64,000 nt of DNA from Mycobacterium sp. OTB74. Its GTDB lineage: Bacteria > Actinomycetota > Actinomycetes > Mycobacteriales > Mycobacteriaceae. The stretch is from NCBI RefSeq assembly GCF_029892685.1, contig NZ_JARXVD010000002.1, positions 62,001 through 126,000 on the forward strand. The letters are read 5' to 3'. The position numbers and the translations under genes were made by a program. Shown here one piece after another: positions 8,686 to 18,265 of the stretch; the stretch's first letter is position 1, and every line of letters begins with the position of its first letter. The notes under the pieces were generated by a model, which had not been told where the DNA came from, did not search any database, and saw only the letters and a list, made by a program, of their open reading frames with translations.

Positions 8686-10920
8686 ATGACCGATGAATCC
8701 CCAGGTGTGCCGTTAGGCTCCTGGTTGGCCGACATGTCCGATGCGCAACTGGTCGAGTTGCTCTCGGTGCGGCCCGACCTCACCCAGCCGCCGCCGGCCA
8801 CGCTGACGGCGCTTGCGGCTCGGGCGCAGTCCCGCCAATCGGTCAAAGCAGCGACTGACGACCTGGACTTTCTCCAGCTGACGGTGCTCGACGCACTGCT
8901 GGTGCTGCAGGCCGACACCATTGCCGTACCCACGGCCACCCTGTTCAAACTGTTGTCCGGCCGGGCCACCAAGAAGCTGGTGGCAGCGGCGCTGGACGAG
9001 TTGCGGTCCCGCGGTCTGGTATGGGGCAGCACCCAGGTGCGGGTGGTGGCCGAGGCGGTGTCCGGGCTGCCCTGGTACCCGGGGCAGGCGACGCTGGAAG
9101 AAGCCGATGCCGACGGCATCGCCGTGCGCCTGGCCGGCATCGACACCGCTCAGCGCGACCTGCTGGAGCGACTGGCAGACGGCTCCCCCGTCGGGCGCAC
9201 CCGCGACGCGGCGCCGGACACCCCGGCCGATCGCCCGGTGCCCCGGTTGATCGCTGCCGGTCTGCTGCGCCGTATCGATGACGAGACGGTGATCCTGCCG
9301 CGGCTGGTCGGCCAGGTGCTGCGGGGGCAACCGCCGGGCCCGACGACGCTGACCCAGCCGGGGTCGGACACCCCCGCGTTGAGCGAACGCGACGTGGATG
9401 CGGCAGCCGCGGGGGCCGCCCTGGACATCATGCGCGATGTCGAGCTGGTCATCGAAACCCTTTCCACCACACCGATTCCCGAACTACGCAGTGGAGGCCT
9501 GGGGGTTCGGGACGCCAAGCGGCTGACAAAGATCACCGGCATCGCCGAGCAGCGCCTGGCCCTGATCCTCGAGGTGGCCTCGGCGGCCCAGTTGATCGCG
9601 TCGGGCATGCCGGATTCCGACGACTACGACGGGCCGCACTGGGCACCCACCGTGGCTGCCGACCGCTTCATCGAGTCCACCGCCGCGGCGCGCTGGTACC
9701 TGCTCGCTACCGCCTGGCTAGACCTGCTGTGCCGGCCGAGCTTGATAGGCAAACGCGGTCCGGACGGTAAACCCTATGCCGCACTGACCAATTCGCTGTA
9801 CTCGTCGGCAGCCCCTCTGGACCGCCGACTGCTGTTGACAGTGCTCTCCGAACTGCCTCCCGGCGGCACAATGGACACCCGCACCGCCTCGGCGGCAATG
9901 ACATGGCGCCGCCCCCGCTGGGCCGCCCGACTGCTGCCGGAACCCACCGACGAACTACTGACCGAGGCGCACGCGCTGGGCGTCGTCGGCCGCGGCGGGA
10001 TCGCCGGGCCCATAAGGCTTTTGCTTGCTGAGGAGCCCGAGGAGAAGGTGGTTGCCGCGATGGCCGCCGCCCTGCCTGATCCGATCGATCACTTCTTATT
10101 GCAGGCCGACCTCACCGTGGTGGTGCCCGGCCCCCTGGAGCGGGATCTGGCCGACCAACTCACCGCCGTTGCCGACATCGAATCCGCTGGTGCTGCAACA
10201 GTTTACCGGATCAGCGAGCAGTCGGTGCGACGCGCGCTGGACGCCGGGAAGAGCGCCGGCGAGATTCACGCCCTATTCGCGCGTCATTCCAAAACGCCTG
10301 TGCCGCAGGGCCTCACCTACCTGATCGACGATGTGGCACGCCGCCATGGACAGCTACGGGTGGGCATGGCCTCGTCGTTCATCCGCTGCGAGGACCCCGC
10401 GCTGCTGGCCCAGGCGTTGGCCTCCCCGATGCTCGAGGCGGTGAGCCTGCGGGCTCTGGCCCCGACCGTGGCGGTGTCACCCGCGCCCATCTCCGGGGTT
10501 TTGGCTGCCCTGCGTTCCGCAGGCTTCGCGCCCGCGGCCGAGGACTGGTCGGGCACCATCGTCGACCTGCGCCCGCTCGGAGTGCGGGTGTCCACGCCAC
10601 TGCACCGTCGCACGTTCCGGCATTCCACGGCGCCGAGCCTGCAGACCCTGGGCGCGATCATCGCGGTGCTCCGCCAGACCAACCGCGGCACCACCGGAGA
10701 ACGCCTCGACCCGGCAACCGCGATCTCGCTGCTGACCAGCGCCGCGCTGGCCCAGCACTCGGTGGTGATCGGATACGTCGACGCCGCGGGCGTGGCGACA
10801 CAGCGGGTGGTGGCGCCGGTGAACGTCCGCGGCGGCCAGTTGACCGCTTTTGACCCCGCCGCCGGACGGGTCCGTGAATTCGCGGTGCATCGGGTGACTT
10901 CTGTGGTGTCGGCGGAATAA
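8686..10920 (+). CDS. Helicase-associated winged-helix protein (Rv0862c-like, XPB partner)
   Basis: A 744-residue cytoplasmic protein with the XPB/Ssl2-type helicase-associated domain near the C terminus (residues about 440-620) and several winged-helix-like segments before it. It has no Walker motifs, so it is not an ATPase itself. The ATG at 8686 is chosen as the family start; the extra upstream open frame is antisense to the small gene 8410-8601. It lies directly before the XPB helicase and shares its orientation, which is conserved in mycobacteria and suggests they act together on DNA (inference). Confidence 0.88.
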   Translation: MTDESPGVPLGSWLADMSDAQLVELLSVRPDLTQPPPATLTALAARAQSRQSVKAATDDLDFLQLTVLDALLVLQADTIAVPTATLFKLLSGRATKKLVAAALDELRSRGLVWGSTQVRVVAEAVSGLPWYPGQATLEEADADGIAVRLAGIDTAQRDLLERLADGSPVGRTRDAAPDTPADRPVPRLIAAGLLRRIDDETVILPRLVGQVLRGQPPGPTTLTQPGSDTPALSERDVDAAAAGAALDIMRDVELVIETLSTTPIPELRSGGLGVRDAKRLTKITGIAEQRLALILEVASAAQLIASGMPDSDDYDGPHWAPTVAADRFIESTAAARWYLLATAWLDLLCRPSLIGKRGPDGKPYAALTNSLYSSAAPLDRRLLLTVLSELPPGGTMDTRTASAAMTWRRPRWAARLLPEPTDELLTEAHALGVVGRGGIAGPIRLLLAEEPEEKVVAAMAAALPDPIDHFLLQADLTVVVPGPLERDLADQLTAVADIESAGAATVYRISEQSVRRALDAGKSAGEIHALFARHSKTPVPQGLTYLIDDVARRHGQLRVGMASSFIRCEDPALLAQALASPMLEAVSLRALAPTVAVSPAPISGVLAALRSAGFAPAAEDWSGTIVDLRPLGVRVSTPLHRRTFRHSTAPSLQTLGAIIAVLRQTNRGTTGERLDPATAISLLTSAALAQHSVVIGYVDAAGVATQRVVAPVNVRGGQLTAFDPAAGRVREFAVHRVTSVVSAE

Positions 10921-11048
10921 CTCGGGCTCTGGGGGCTGTTTCTTCACGCGGCTGGGGTAGCCCCAGCTCACGGTGGATACGGTGCACTTCGCTGAATCTG
11001 GATAATGGAGCGGATGGCCTTCAAGCAAGTAGCGGAGCAGGAACACGC

Positions 11049-12698
11049 ATGACCGACGGACCCCTGATCGTCCAGTCTGACAAGACAGTGCTGCTTGAGG
11101 TGGACCACGAGCAGGCCGGTGCTGCGCGCGCGGCAATCGCGCCGTTCGCCGAACTGGAACGCGCCCCCGAGCACGTGCACACCTACCGGATCACCCCGCT
11201 GGCGCTGTGGAACGCCCGTGCCGCGGGCCACGACGCCGAGCAGGTGGTCGATGCACTGGTGTCGTTCTCCCGGTACGCGGTGCCCCAGCCGCTGCTGGTG
11301 GACATCGTCGACACGATCGGCCGCTATGGCCGACTTCAGTTGGTCAAGCACCCGGCACACGGCCTGACCCTGGTCAGCCTGGACCGTGCGGTGCTCGCGG
11401 AAGTGTTGCGCAACAAGAAGATCACCCCGATGCTGGGCGCCCAGATCGACGACGACACCGTGATCGTGCACCCTTCCGAGCGCGGCCGCGTCAAGCAGAT
11501 GCTGCTCAAGATCGGTTGGCCTGCAGAGGATCTCGCCGGATACGTCAACGGTGAAGCGCACCCCATCGCGCTGCAGCAGGACGGCTGGGAACTGCGCGAC
11601 TACCAGGAGATGGCCGCCGAGTCCTTCTGGGCGGGCGGGTCCGGCGTGGTGGTGCTGCCCTGCGGCGCCGGTAAGACGCTGGTCGGCGCCGCGGCGATGG
11701 CCAAAGCCGGGGCCACCACGTTGATCCTGGTCACCAATACCGTTGCCGGCCGGCAGTGGAAGCGTGAACTGATCGCGCGCACCTCGCTGACCGAGGAGGA
11801 GATCGGCGAATATTCGGGTGAGCGCAAGGAGATTCGACCGGTCACCATCGCCACCTATCAGGTGATCACGCGGCGCACCAAGGGCGAATACAAGCACCTG
11901 GAACTGTTCGACAGCCGGGACTGGGGGCTGATCATCTACGACGAGGTGCATCTGCTGCCTGCACCGGTGTTCCGGATGACGGCCGATCTGCAGTCACGTC
12001 GTCGACTTGGCTTGACCGCCACACTGATTCGTGAAGACGGCCGCGAGGGCGACGTGTTCTCGCTGATCGGGCCGAAGCGGTACGACGCGCCGTGGAAGGA
12101 CATCGAGGCGCAGGGCTGGATCGCGCCGGCCGAATGCATCGAAGTCCGGGTCACCATGACCGACAACGAGCGGATGATGTACGCGACCGCCGAACCCGAA
12201 GAGCGCTACAAGCTGTGTTCGACGGCGCACACCAAGATCGCGGTGGTGAAGTCGATCCTGGCTCGTCACCCCGATGAGCCGACACTGGTGATCGGCGCCT
12301 ACCTGGACCAACTGGAGGAACTGGGCGCCGAACTGGACGCGCCGATCATTCAGGGCTCCACCAAGAACGCCGAGCGCGAGCAGTTGTTCGACGCATTCCG
12401 GGCCGGCGAGATTCGCACCCTGGTGGTGTCCAAGGTGGCCAACTTCTCCATCGACCTACCGGAGGCCTCTGTGGCCGTTCAGGTTTCGGGCACCTTCGGT
12501 TCCCGCCAAGAAGAGGCCCAACGGTTGGGGCGGCTGCTAAGGCCCAAGGCTGACGGTGGCGGCGCGGTGTTCTACTCGGTGGTGTCCCGGGACAGCCTGG
12601 ACGCCGAATACGCCGCGCACCGGCAGAGGTTCCTGGCCGAACAGGGCTACGGCTACGTCATCAAGGACGCTGACGACCTGCTGGGCCCGGCGATCTAA
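11049..12698 (+). CDS. DNA repair helicase XPB/Ercc3
   Basis: A superfamily-2 3'-to-5' DNA helicase of 549 residues, homologous to the eukaryotic TFIIH subunit XPB and to Rv0861c. After an about 160-residue N-terminal damage-recognition region come Walker A (CGAGKT, near residue 207), the DEVH box (YDEVHLLP, near residue 298), a TAT motif (GLTATL) and the C-terminal motif VI region (QRLGRLLRPK, near residue 495). A role in nucleotide excision or transcription-linked repair is known for the family. Its last four bases overlap the convergent cupin gene. Confidence 0.95.
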   Translation: MTDGPLIVQSDKTVLLEVDHEQAGAARAAIAPFAELERAPEHVHTYRITPLALWNARAAGHDAEQVVDALVSFSRYAVPQPLLVDIVDTIGRYGRLQLVKHPAHGLTLVSLDRAVLAEVLRNKKITPMLGAQIDDDTVIVHPSERGRVKQMLLKIGWPAEDLAGYVNGEAHPIALQQDGWELRDYQEMAAESFWAGGSGVVVLPCGAGKTLVGAAAMAKAGATTLILVTNTVAGRQWKRELIARTSLTEEEIGEYSGERKEIRPVTIATYQVITRRTKGEYKHLELFDSRDWGLIIYDEVHLLPAPVFRMTADLQSRRRLGLTATLIREDGREGDVFSLIGPKRYDAPWKDIEAQGWIAPAECIEVRVTMTDNERMMYATAEPEERYKLCSTAHTKIAVVKSILARHPDEPTLVIGAYLDQLEELGAELDAPIIQGSTKNAEREQLFDAFRAGEIRTLVVSKVANFSIDLPEASVAVQVSGTFGSRQEEAQRLGRLLRPKADGGGAVFYSVVSRDSLDAEYAAHRQRFLAEQGYGYVIKDADDLLGPAI

Positions 12699-13024
12699 CG
12701 CTTGACCACGGTCAGCAGCACCACCGCATCGGCGAGCGCTCGCAAGCTATGGCGGGTGGGCGGGATGATCAGGTGGTCGCCGGCCATGCCGTCCCAGCTG
12801 GCTTGTTCACTGACGAGCTGAACCCGCCCCTGCAGCACCTGCAGGGTGGCCTCGCCGGGACTCTCATGTTCGGACAACTCGCTGCCATCGACGAGGGCGA
12901 TCAGCGTCTGCCGCAACGCGTGCTCGTGGCCGCCGTAGACGGTATGCGCACTGCGCCCGCCGCCGGACTTCTTTGCGCTTACCAGTTGTTCGCGGGCGAG
13001 AGCAGTCAGCGAAATCTTCTCCAT
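12695..13024 (-). CDS. Small cupin-fold protein
   Basis: A 109-residue protein with a single cupin barrel: ALVDGSELSEHESPGEATLQVLQGRV is the first motif and GDHLIIPPTRHSLRA the second. The start ATG 13024 (MEKISLTAL) is chosen over the longer frame because the upstream part looks non-coding. The ligand is unknown; the SxHxSPxE pattern keeps only some of the metal-binding positions. It converges on the XPB gene with four bases of overlap and is divergent from the 13E12 gene. Confidence 0.82.
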   Translation of the reverse strand: MEKISLTALAREQLVSAKKSGGGRSAHTVYGGHEHALRQTLIALVDGSELSEHESPGEATLQVLQGRVQLVSEQASWDGMAGDHLIIPPTRHSLRALADAVVLLTVVKR

Positions 13025-13164
13025 GACATGAACTATCCGCCAGAGCGGACGGTGTTGGGGGCGGATTTGGTCAATGGCAGACAACCGGATTCGCCGAAGG
13101 CCGAGGCTGAGGGAACACGATTCTGCGAACTTGCTGTGGATTTTGTCGGATCACCGAGCTACAC

Positions 13165-13180
13165 TCGAACACATGTTCGA
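13165..13180. promoter_or_regulatory. LexA (SOS) box on the start of the 13E12/HNH gene
   Basis: The 16 bases read TCGAACACATGTTCGA, an exact match to the mycobacterial SOS box TCGAAC-N4-GTTCGA. The ATG of the following gene (13173) lies inside the box. A TACACT -10 element (13160-13165) would place transcription start at about 13172-13173, so the mRNA is probably leaderless and LexA would cover the start point. Some M. tuberculosis 13E12-family genes are known LexA targets. Confidence 0.82.
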
Positions 13181-14735
13181 CACAGTCGAAAGTCTTGGCG
13201 GGGTTGATGATTCAGCCCTGATCGACGCGATCATCACGGGCGAACGCGCGGAGGCGATGGCCGCATCGACTCGGTTGACCGCGATGGGCGAATTGGTGGC
13301 CCGCCGCTGCGGCAATCAAGGCGAGCGCGAGCGCTGGGCCTGTGACGGTTGGGATGCTGCGGCCGCCGAAATCGGGGCTGCGTTGAACATCGGGCGACGG
13401 GCGGCATCCCGGGACATGCACATCGCGATGGCATTGCGCGAACGGCACCCGAAAATCGCTGCTCTGCTGGCCGCCGGGGACATTCCCATCGGGCTGGTCG
13501 AGACGATCTGCTGGCACACCACCTTGGTGAGCGAACCGGACACCATGGCCCTTATCGACACTGCCCTGGCCGGGGCTTTGAACGGGTGGGGCCGGCTGTC
13601 TGGTCCCAAGCTCATGGGGCTGATCGACGGCTGGGTCGAGAAATTCGACCCCGCCGCGGTGCGCCGCACCCGCAACAGGGCCCGGGCCCGCACTGTCGAA
13701 CTCGGCAAGCCTGAAGACAGGTCCGGGGTGGCCTCGATCTGGGGTGCACTGCTGGCCACCGACGCCGCCCTGCTTGATGCGCGGCTGTCGGCCATGGCCA
13801 GCCAGGTGTGCCACGATGATCCCCGCACCGTCGGGCAGCGCCGCTCTGATGCGCTCGGGACGCTGGCTGCCGGGTCCCTGCAATTGGCGTGCCTGTGCGG
13901 CACCACGGACTGCCCAGCCACAATCGATGATGCCCGCGCCGCCGCGGTCACTGTGCATGTCCTGGCTCAAACCGTCCCTGCGCCCGCAGACTCACCGGCA
14001 GATCCGATGATCAACGGACCTCACCATCAAGCCCTGACTCCCGAACCCCAACCACCGGCCACTACTGAACAGGCTGCGGTCGGATACGTGCTGGGCGGCA
14101 TGTTGATGCCTGCGATCCTGTTCGCCGATCTGATCTCCCGCGGCGCCAAAGTGCACACCGTCACCAGCATCGAAAGCCTCACCGGTAAGAGCGGCTATCG
14201 ACCCACCGCGCGACTTGACGAGTTCGTCCGGATGCGGGATATGACCTGCATGTTCCCCGGCTGCGACCACCCCGCCGTCACGTGCGACATCGACCACACC
14301 ATCCCGTGGCCGAGCGGACCCACCCACCCGGCCAACTTGAGTCCAAAGTGCCGAAAACACCACTTGCTCAAGACATTCTGGACGGGTCCCGGCGGCTGGC
14401 GTGACCGACAGCTACCCGACGGCTCGATCGTGTGGACAGCACCGACCGGACACAGCTACATCAGCGTGCCCGGCAGCCGAATCCTGTTCCCCGACCACGC
14501 CATCACCACACCACTACCGACAACTGACACGCGCGACCTGGACATCCCCGACGCTCCGGGCCGGGGCCTGATGATGCCCACCCGTCGCAAGACCCGCACC
14601 CAAGACCACGCGCGTCGCATCGCCTATGAACGCACACTCAACGAACAAGAACTCGCCGATGCCGGCTCCGAGCCCGAAAAGCCCAGCACTCCAAGGCAAC
14701 CGGCACCAGCAATTGACGACCCACCACCCTTCTGA
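13173..14735 (+). CDS. DUF222 / HNH endonuclease protein of the 13E12 repeat family
   Basis: A 520-residue protein: DUF222 region over residues about 1-320, then an HNH nuclease motif near residues 350-395 (RMRDMTCMFPGC, then DIDHTIPW, then N and CRKHH), with zinc-type cysteines in CMFPGC and KCRKHH. ATG 13173 is preferred over the in-frame start at 13074 because it starts MFDTVES as in the family and coincides with the predicted transcription start in a perfect LexA box. These genes are multi-copy in mycobacteria and are thought to derive from mobile DNA. Likely DNA-damage induced; the biological role is unknown. Confidence 0.9.
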   Translation: MFDTVESLGGVDDSALIDAIITGERAEAMAASTRLTAMGELVARRCGNQGERERWACDGWDAAAAEIGAALNIGRRAASRDMHIAMALRERHPKIAALLAAGDIPIGLVETICWHTTLVSEPDTMALIDTALAGALNGWGRLSGPKLMGLIDGWVEKFDPAAVRRTRNRARARTVELGKPEDRSGVASIWGALLATDAALLDARLSAMASQVCHDDPRTVGQRRSDALGTLAAGSLQLACLCGTTDCPATIDDARAAAVTVHVLAQTVPAPADSPADPMINGPHHQALTPEPQPPATTEQAAVGYVLGGMLMPAILFADLISRGAKVHTVTSIESLTGKSGYRPTARLDEFVRMRDMTCMFPGCDHPAVTCDIDHTIPWPSGPTHPANLSPKCRKHHLLKTFWTGPGGWRDRQLPDGSIVWTAPTGHSYISVPGSRILFPDHAITTPLPTTDTRDLDIPDAPGRGLMMPTRRKTRTQDHARRIAYERTLNEQELADAGSEPEKPSTPRQPAPAIDDPPPF

Positions 14736-14741
14736 GTGGCG

Positions 14742-15731
14742 CTAGCTCAGCGCGGGGATGACCTCGCGTTCGAACGCCTCGATCCCGGACGTGTCGTAGG
14801 CCGCCTCTGGGAAGTAGATGATCGCGTACTCACAACCCAGGTCGCGAATCTGCCGCAGCTTCTCGATGACCTGATCTGTTGTGCCAGTGGGCGAATCAGG
14901 CGAAGTCAACGTCTTGAGCATCGCGGCGACCGCATTCTCGTCGGCCACCGCGACCTGCCGCTCTTTGATCCGCGCGATACGGGCCTGCACGTCAGCGTCG
15001 GACTCGCCCACGATGACGTTGAAGTTCGCCGACCGCACAATGGCGTCGTAGTCGGTTCCCAGGTCGCGGCAATGCTCCTCCAGCACTTGCGATTTATGCG
15101 CAAATCCCGCCGCCTCGGAGGTGAAGTTGGTGTACTGCGCGTACTTGGCCGCGATGCGCAACGTCACCTTTTCGCCACCACCGGCGATCCACATTGGAAT
15201 CCCGTTGTCCTGCAGCGGCTTCGGCTGGACGATCGCGCCGTCGACCTGATAGTACTTGCCGTCGAAACTCACCGAGCCATCGCGCCAGGCGTCGCGCATG
15301 ATCTGCACGCCCTCGTCCAACCGGCCAAGTCGCACCCCGGCTGATGGGAAGCCGTAACCGTAAGCGCGCCATTCATGTTCGTACCAGCCGCCGCCGATGC
15401 CCATCTGCACCCGGCCACCGGAGATCACGTCAACCGTCGCAGCTACCTTGGCCAGATAGACCGGATTTCGGTAGCTCATGGCCGTACACATCTGCCCCAG
15501 CTTGATCCGCGAGGTGCTGGCCGCGTAGGCCGACATCAACGACCATGCCTCATGGGTCGCCTCGGCGGTTGGCAACGGCACAGTGTGGAAGTGGTCGTAC
15601 ACCCACAGCGAGTCCCACGCTCCGGCGTCGGCATGCGCCGCCAGATCACGCATCACGTGCCAATGCTGTTGCGGCGGAATTCCCACCAGATCCAAACGCC
15701 AGCCTTGTGGGATGAACATTCCGAAGCGCAT
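14742..15731 (-). CDS. LLM-class F420-dependent oxidoreductase
   Basis: A 329-residue luciferase-like (beta/alpha)8 monooxygenase-fold protein. Family marks are the N-terminal strand FGMFIPQG, WDSLWVYDHFHT, the TSRI.LG.M block, the LAK.AATVDV.SGGR...GIGGGWYEHE motif and WIAGGGEKVTLRIAAKYA. Mycobacterial members mostly use coenzyme F420 rather than FMN; the substrate cannot be read from sequence. It is monocistronic here, convergent with the 13E12 gene. Confidence 0.9.
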   Translation of the reverse strand: MRFGMFIPQGWRLDLVGIPPQQHWHVMRDLAAHADAGAWDSLWVYDHFHTVPLPTAEATHEAWSLMSAYAASTSRIKLGQMCTAMSYRNPVYLAKVAATVDVISGGRVQMGIGGGWYEHEWRAYGYGFPSAGVRLGRLDEGVQIMRDAWRDGSVSFDGKYYQVDGAIVQPKPLQDNGIPMWIAGGGEKVTLRIAAKYAQYTNFTSEAAGFAHKSQVLEEHCRDLGTDYDAIVRSANFNVIVGESDADVQARIARIKERQVAVADENAVAAMLKTLTSPDSPTGTTDQVIEKLRQIRDLGCEYAIIYFPEAAYDTSGIEAFEREVIPALS

Positions 15732-15790
15732 GCGACCACCCTATGACGAGGGCACCATCCGGCGGCGGCTAATGGGTGCGCAGACCGGGA

Positions 15791-17017
15791 TTAGGGGGCC
15801 AGCAGCATTTTGTACTGCGCGGCCGTCTCCTGCCGTGCGCCCGTCGGATTCGGATCCTGCACCGCGATGACCAAGTTGTTCAACGCCGCAAAGCAGTAGT
15901 ACATCGAGTCGTCGGCCGACGGATTGCGTTCGGACTGCACGCATTGACTACCTGGCATGAAGTCGACGGCATTGGCCGGATGCGCCGACACCTCGGTGGT
16001 GGCCGTCACCGCAGCAAGATCACTGACCAACTTGCTGGCACCCGCGGCGTCGCGCACGCGATAGATGGTGGTCTGGTTGAACGTCATCGCCTGCAGGCCC
16101 GCCGCCGTGAACGCCGGCTCCATCTGGGCCGGGTCGTCCTGCAGGTGCAGTGCGGCGCGGGGAAGGTACGTGCCGATCTTCGGATCGTGGGGCTTGATGC
16201 CCGGCGGGTCCGGGTAGGTCGGCGCGGACATGGTGTGGGACAGCAGGCCCGACGGATCCACCGGCAATGACGCGAACTGAGCGGGATCGGTCGGGACGAA
16301 CTGGTCGATACGAGGCTGCTGGGCGTCCAGGGTGGCGCCGACGGCAGCGGCCGCCTGGTCCTGTTGCGGTGCGTACACCAACTGGCACAGCACGTAGGAG
16401 CCGTGTGGGGTAAAGGAATACACTGTCACCGGCTGATCGGGGCTGGTGTTCAGGTTGTAGCTGTAGGTGTTCGCCTGGGCGTCGGGATGGCCGGGGATGG
16501 GCACCGCATGGTCGAGGGTCGGCGACAGGGCCAGTACTGCCTGCGACAGGTCAGCTGCGGCCGCGGATGCCGACGCCGAATCCGCAAACCGCAGAACCGC
16601 GTTCATCAATCGCCATTGCGAAGGGTCTTGCCGGTCCGAGGAGAACCCGTAGATCAGGTTGTGCGACTTGACCGTATTGGCCACCGGGATCGGCAGCACC
16701 AGTCCGAGAGACGTGGCGTCGGAGATCACCATGGCGCGCGACGGGCTGGGCAGCACCATCCGCGGGTCGACCTCCCACGGCCCGACGACGTAGTCGGCCA
16801 TCCGCCGCGCGTCGATCAGCGCCCCGGTCAATGGCGCTCCAGCAGTGCCCAGTGGACCCATCGGCTTTACCGGAAAGTTCCCGCTACCAAGCAGATTCAC
16901 CTCGACGGCGCCCGGAGACGGCCCGCCCGCGGGCTTTTCGGCTTTGCCTGATTCGTTGTGGGCGCATCCGGCCAGCACCAGAACCGAGGCCGCGATCACG
17001 AGAAGCCGGCGGGTCAT
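15791..17017 (-). CDS. Secreted lipoprotein of the mycobacterial DUF7373 type
   Basis: A 408-residue exported lipoprotein with signal peptide and lipobox LAGC (lipidated cysteine C18), then a large extracytoplasmic domain with no catalytic motif I recognise. Similar proteins form a family largely confined to mycobacteria. It starts four bases after the stop of the VWA gene upstream, so the two are co-transcribed, which suggests the lipoprotein works at the membrane with the VWA protein (inference). Confidence 0.82.
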   Translation of the reverse strand: MTRRLLVIAASVLVLAGCAHNESGKAEKPAGGPSPGAVEVNLLGSGNFPVKPMGPLGTAGAPLTGALIDARRMADYVVGPWEVDPRMVLPSPSRAMVISDATSLGLVLPIPVANTVKSHNLIYGFSSDRQDPSQWRLMNAVLRFADSASASAAAADLSQAVLALSPTLDHAVPIPGHPDAQANTYSYNLNTSPDQPVTVYSFTPHGSYVLCQLVYAPQQDQAAAAVGATLDAQQPRIDQFVPTDPAQFASLPVDPSGLLSHTMSAPTYPDPPGIKPHDPKIGTYLPRAALHLQDDPAQMEPAFTAAGLQAMTFNQTTIYRVRDAAGASKLVSDLAAVTATTEVSAHPANAVDFMPGSQCVQSERNPSADDSMYYCFAALNNLVIAVQDPNPTGARQETAAQYKMLLAP

Positions 17018-17020
17018 GGG

Positions 17021-18037
17021 TCAGCCCGGCAGTCTGTTGTTGATTCGCACGCCGGCGAACAGCGCGCACACCAAGACCAGGAACCCGATACGGGTCCAAC
17101 TGCCGCTGGCATCACCGCGGATGGTCTGGTAGCCGATCTGCTGCTGCAGGTTGGCGTAGACACCGCTCAACTCGTCGAGGCTCTCGGCACGGAAGGCCTG
17201 TCCCCCGGTGATCTTGGAAATCTTCTGCAGAATATCGGGATCCGGCGGCACCGGGACTTCCTGGCCATCGTAGTTGATGATGCCGTCCGGGGTACCGAAG
17301 GCGATGGTCGAGATCTCCACGCCCTGGTCTTTGGCGGCGCGGGCGGCGGTCAGGGCACCGCGCGGGTCATTCGGGTCGGCAGGCACGGTCTCTTTACCGT
17401 CAGACATCAGCACCATGCGAGCCGGCGGCGGGCCATCGCCACCGCCCATCACCGCGCCCAGGGTGGCGATGGCCTGCAACGCGGTGAAGATGCCTTCACC
17501 GGTGGCGGTACGCGGCGAAGGCTGCAACGTTTCGATGGTCTTGACGACGACGTCGTGGTCACTTGTCGGGGCGACCAGCATGGTCGCGCTGCCGGAGAAT
17601 TCAACCAACCCAACGCTGATTCCCGGGGTCAGTCCACGGACGAACACCTGGCCGGCACTCTTGGCCGCCTCGATACGGCTGGGTGCGACGTCGGTGGCGA
17701 TCATGGATTCAGACACGTCGATGACCAGCATGACCACGGCGCGGTTACGCGGGATTCGAATGTCGTGCGTCGGTCCAGCCATGGCGGTGGTCAGCAGAAC
17801 CAGCGACGTGATCAGCAGGATGATCGGCAGGTTTCGCCATCGAGACTGCTGCTTGGGCCGGGCGGCGACCACCTGCTCCAGCAGTTCGGTGTTGGCGAAC
17901 CGCAGCACTCGCTTGCGTCGGGCCCGGCGCAGCAGCAAATACGCAACGACGGCGGCAACCACCGCCACCAGGAACACGAAGAACCAGGCGCTGGTAAACC
18001 CGGACAGGGTCAGCGGCCCGACGAAAGGGATGTCCAT
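17021..18037 (-). CDS. Membrane-anchored von Willebrand factor A protein (paralogue of Rv1481)
   Basis: About 338 residues: N-terminal membrane helix (about 15-35), a second helix near 70-85, a VWA domain (about 95-290) with metal-site motif DVSES (DxSxS) and SDGKE, and a C-terminal membrane helix. It is strikingly similar to Rv1481, which in M. tuberculosis sits next to moxR1 and a DUF58 gene; here those partners are absent and the partner is a lipoprotein gene. Start ATG 18037; a TTG at 18043 is directly after a TGA of a short upstream frame. Probably acts as an envelope-quality or chaperone platform (family inference). Confidence 0.88.
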   Translation of the reverse strand: MDIPFVGPLTLSGFTSAWFFVFLVAVVAAVVAYLLLRRARRKRVLRFANTELLEQVVAARPKQQSRWRNLPIILLITSLVLLTTAMAGPTHDIRIPRNRAVVMLVIDVSESMIATDVAPSRIEAAKSAGQVFVRGLTPGISVGLVEFSGSATMLVAPTSDHDVVVKTIETLQPSPRTATGEGIFTALQAIATLGAVMGGGDGPPPARMVLMSDGKETVPADPNDPRGALTAARAAKDQGVEISTIAFGTPDGIINYDGQEVPVPPDPDILQKISKITGGQAFRAESLDELSGVYANLQQQIGYQTIRGDASGSWTRIGFLVLVCALFAGVRINNRLPG

Positions 18038-18265
18038 AACCAATCACCACACCGTGCTGCGTCGGGCGCTCATGGCAGGTACCGCACTGACGGAATCCCC
18101 CACGCGCAACCTCCGCAACTGTTCGGCATCCAAGGCCGCGATCAAATACCCACGCAATCGTACCGGCGCGGCGCGGGGGGCACCCGGCGCGACGACGCGG
18201 TTGTCCTGCAACCGGGCGTCCTCGCGCAAACCACAAGGCTAGAAGGCTTTCGCTACCTTGGGGTC

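Noticed and set aside
13074-13172. Upstream in-frame extension of the 13E12 gene
   Set aside because: The LexA box and -10 element place transcription start at 13173, and the extension lacks homology.
18044-18229. A 61-codon minus-strand frame directly upstream of the VWA gene
   Set aside because: Arg/Ala-rich composition and no family resemblance; it could be a remnant or leader but cannot be supported.
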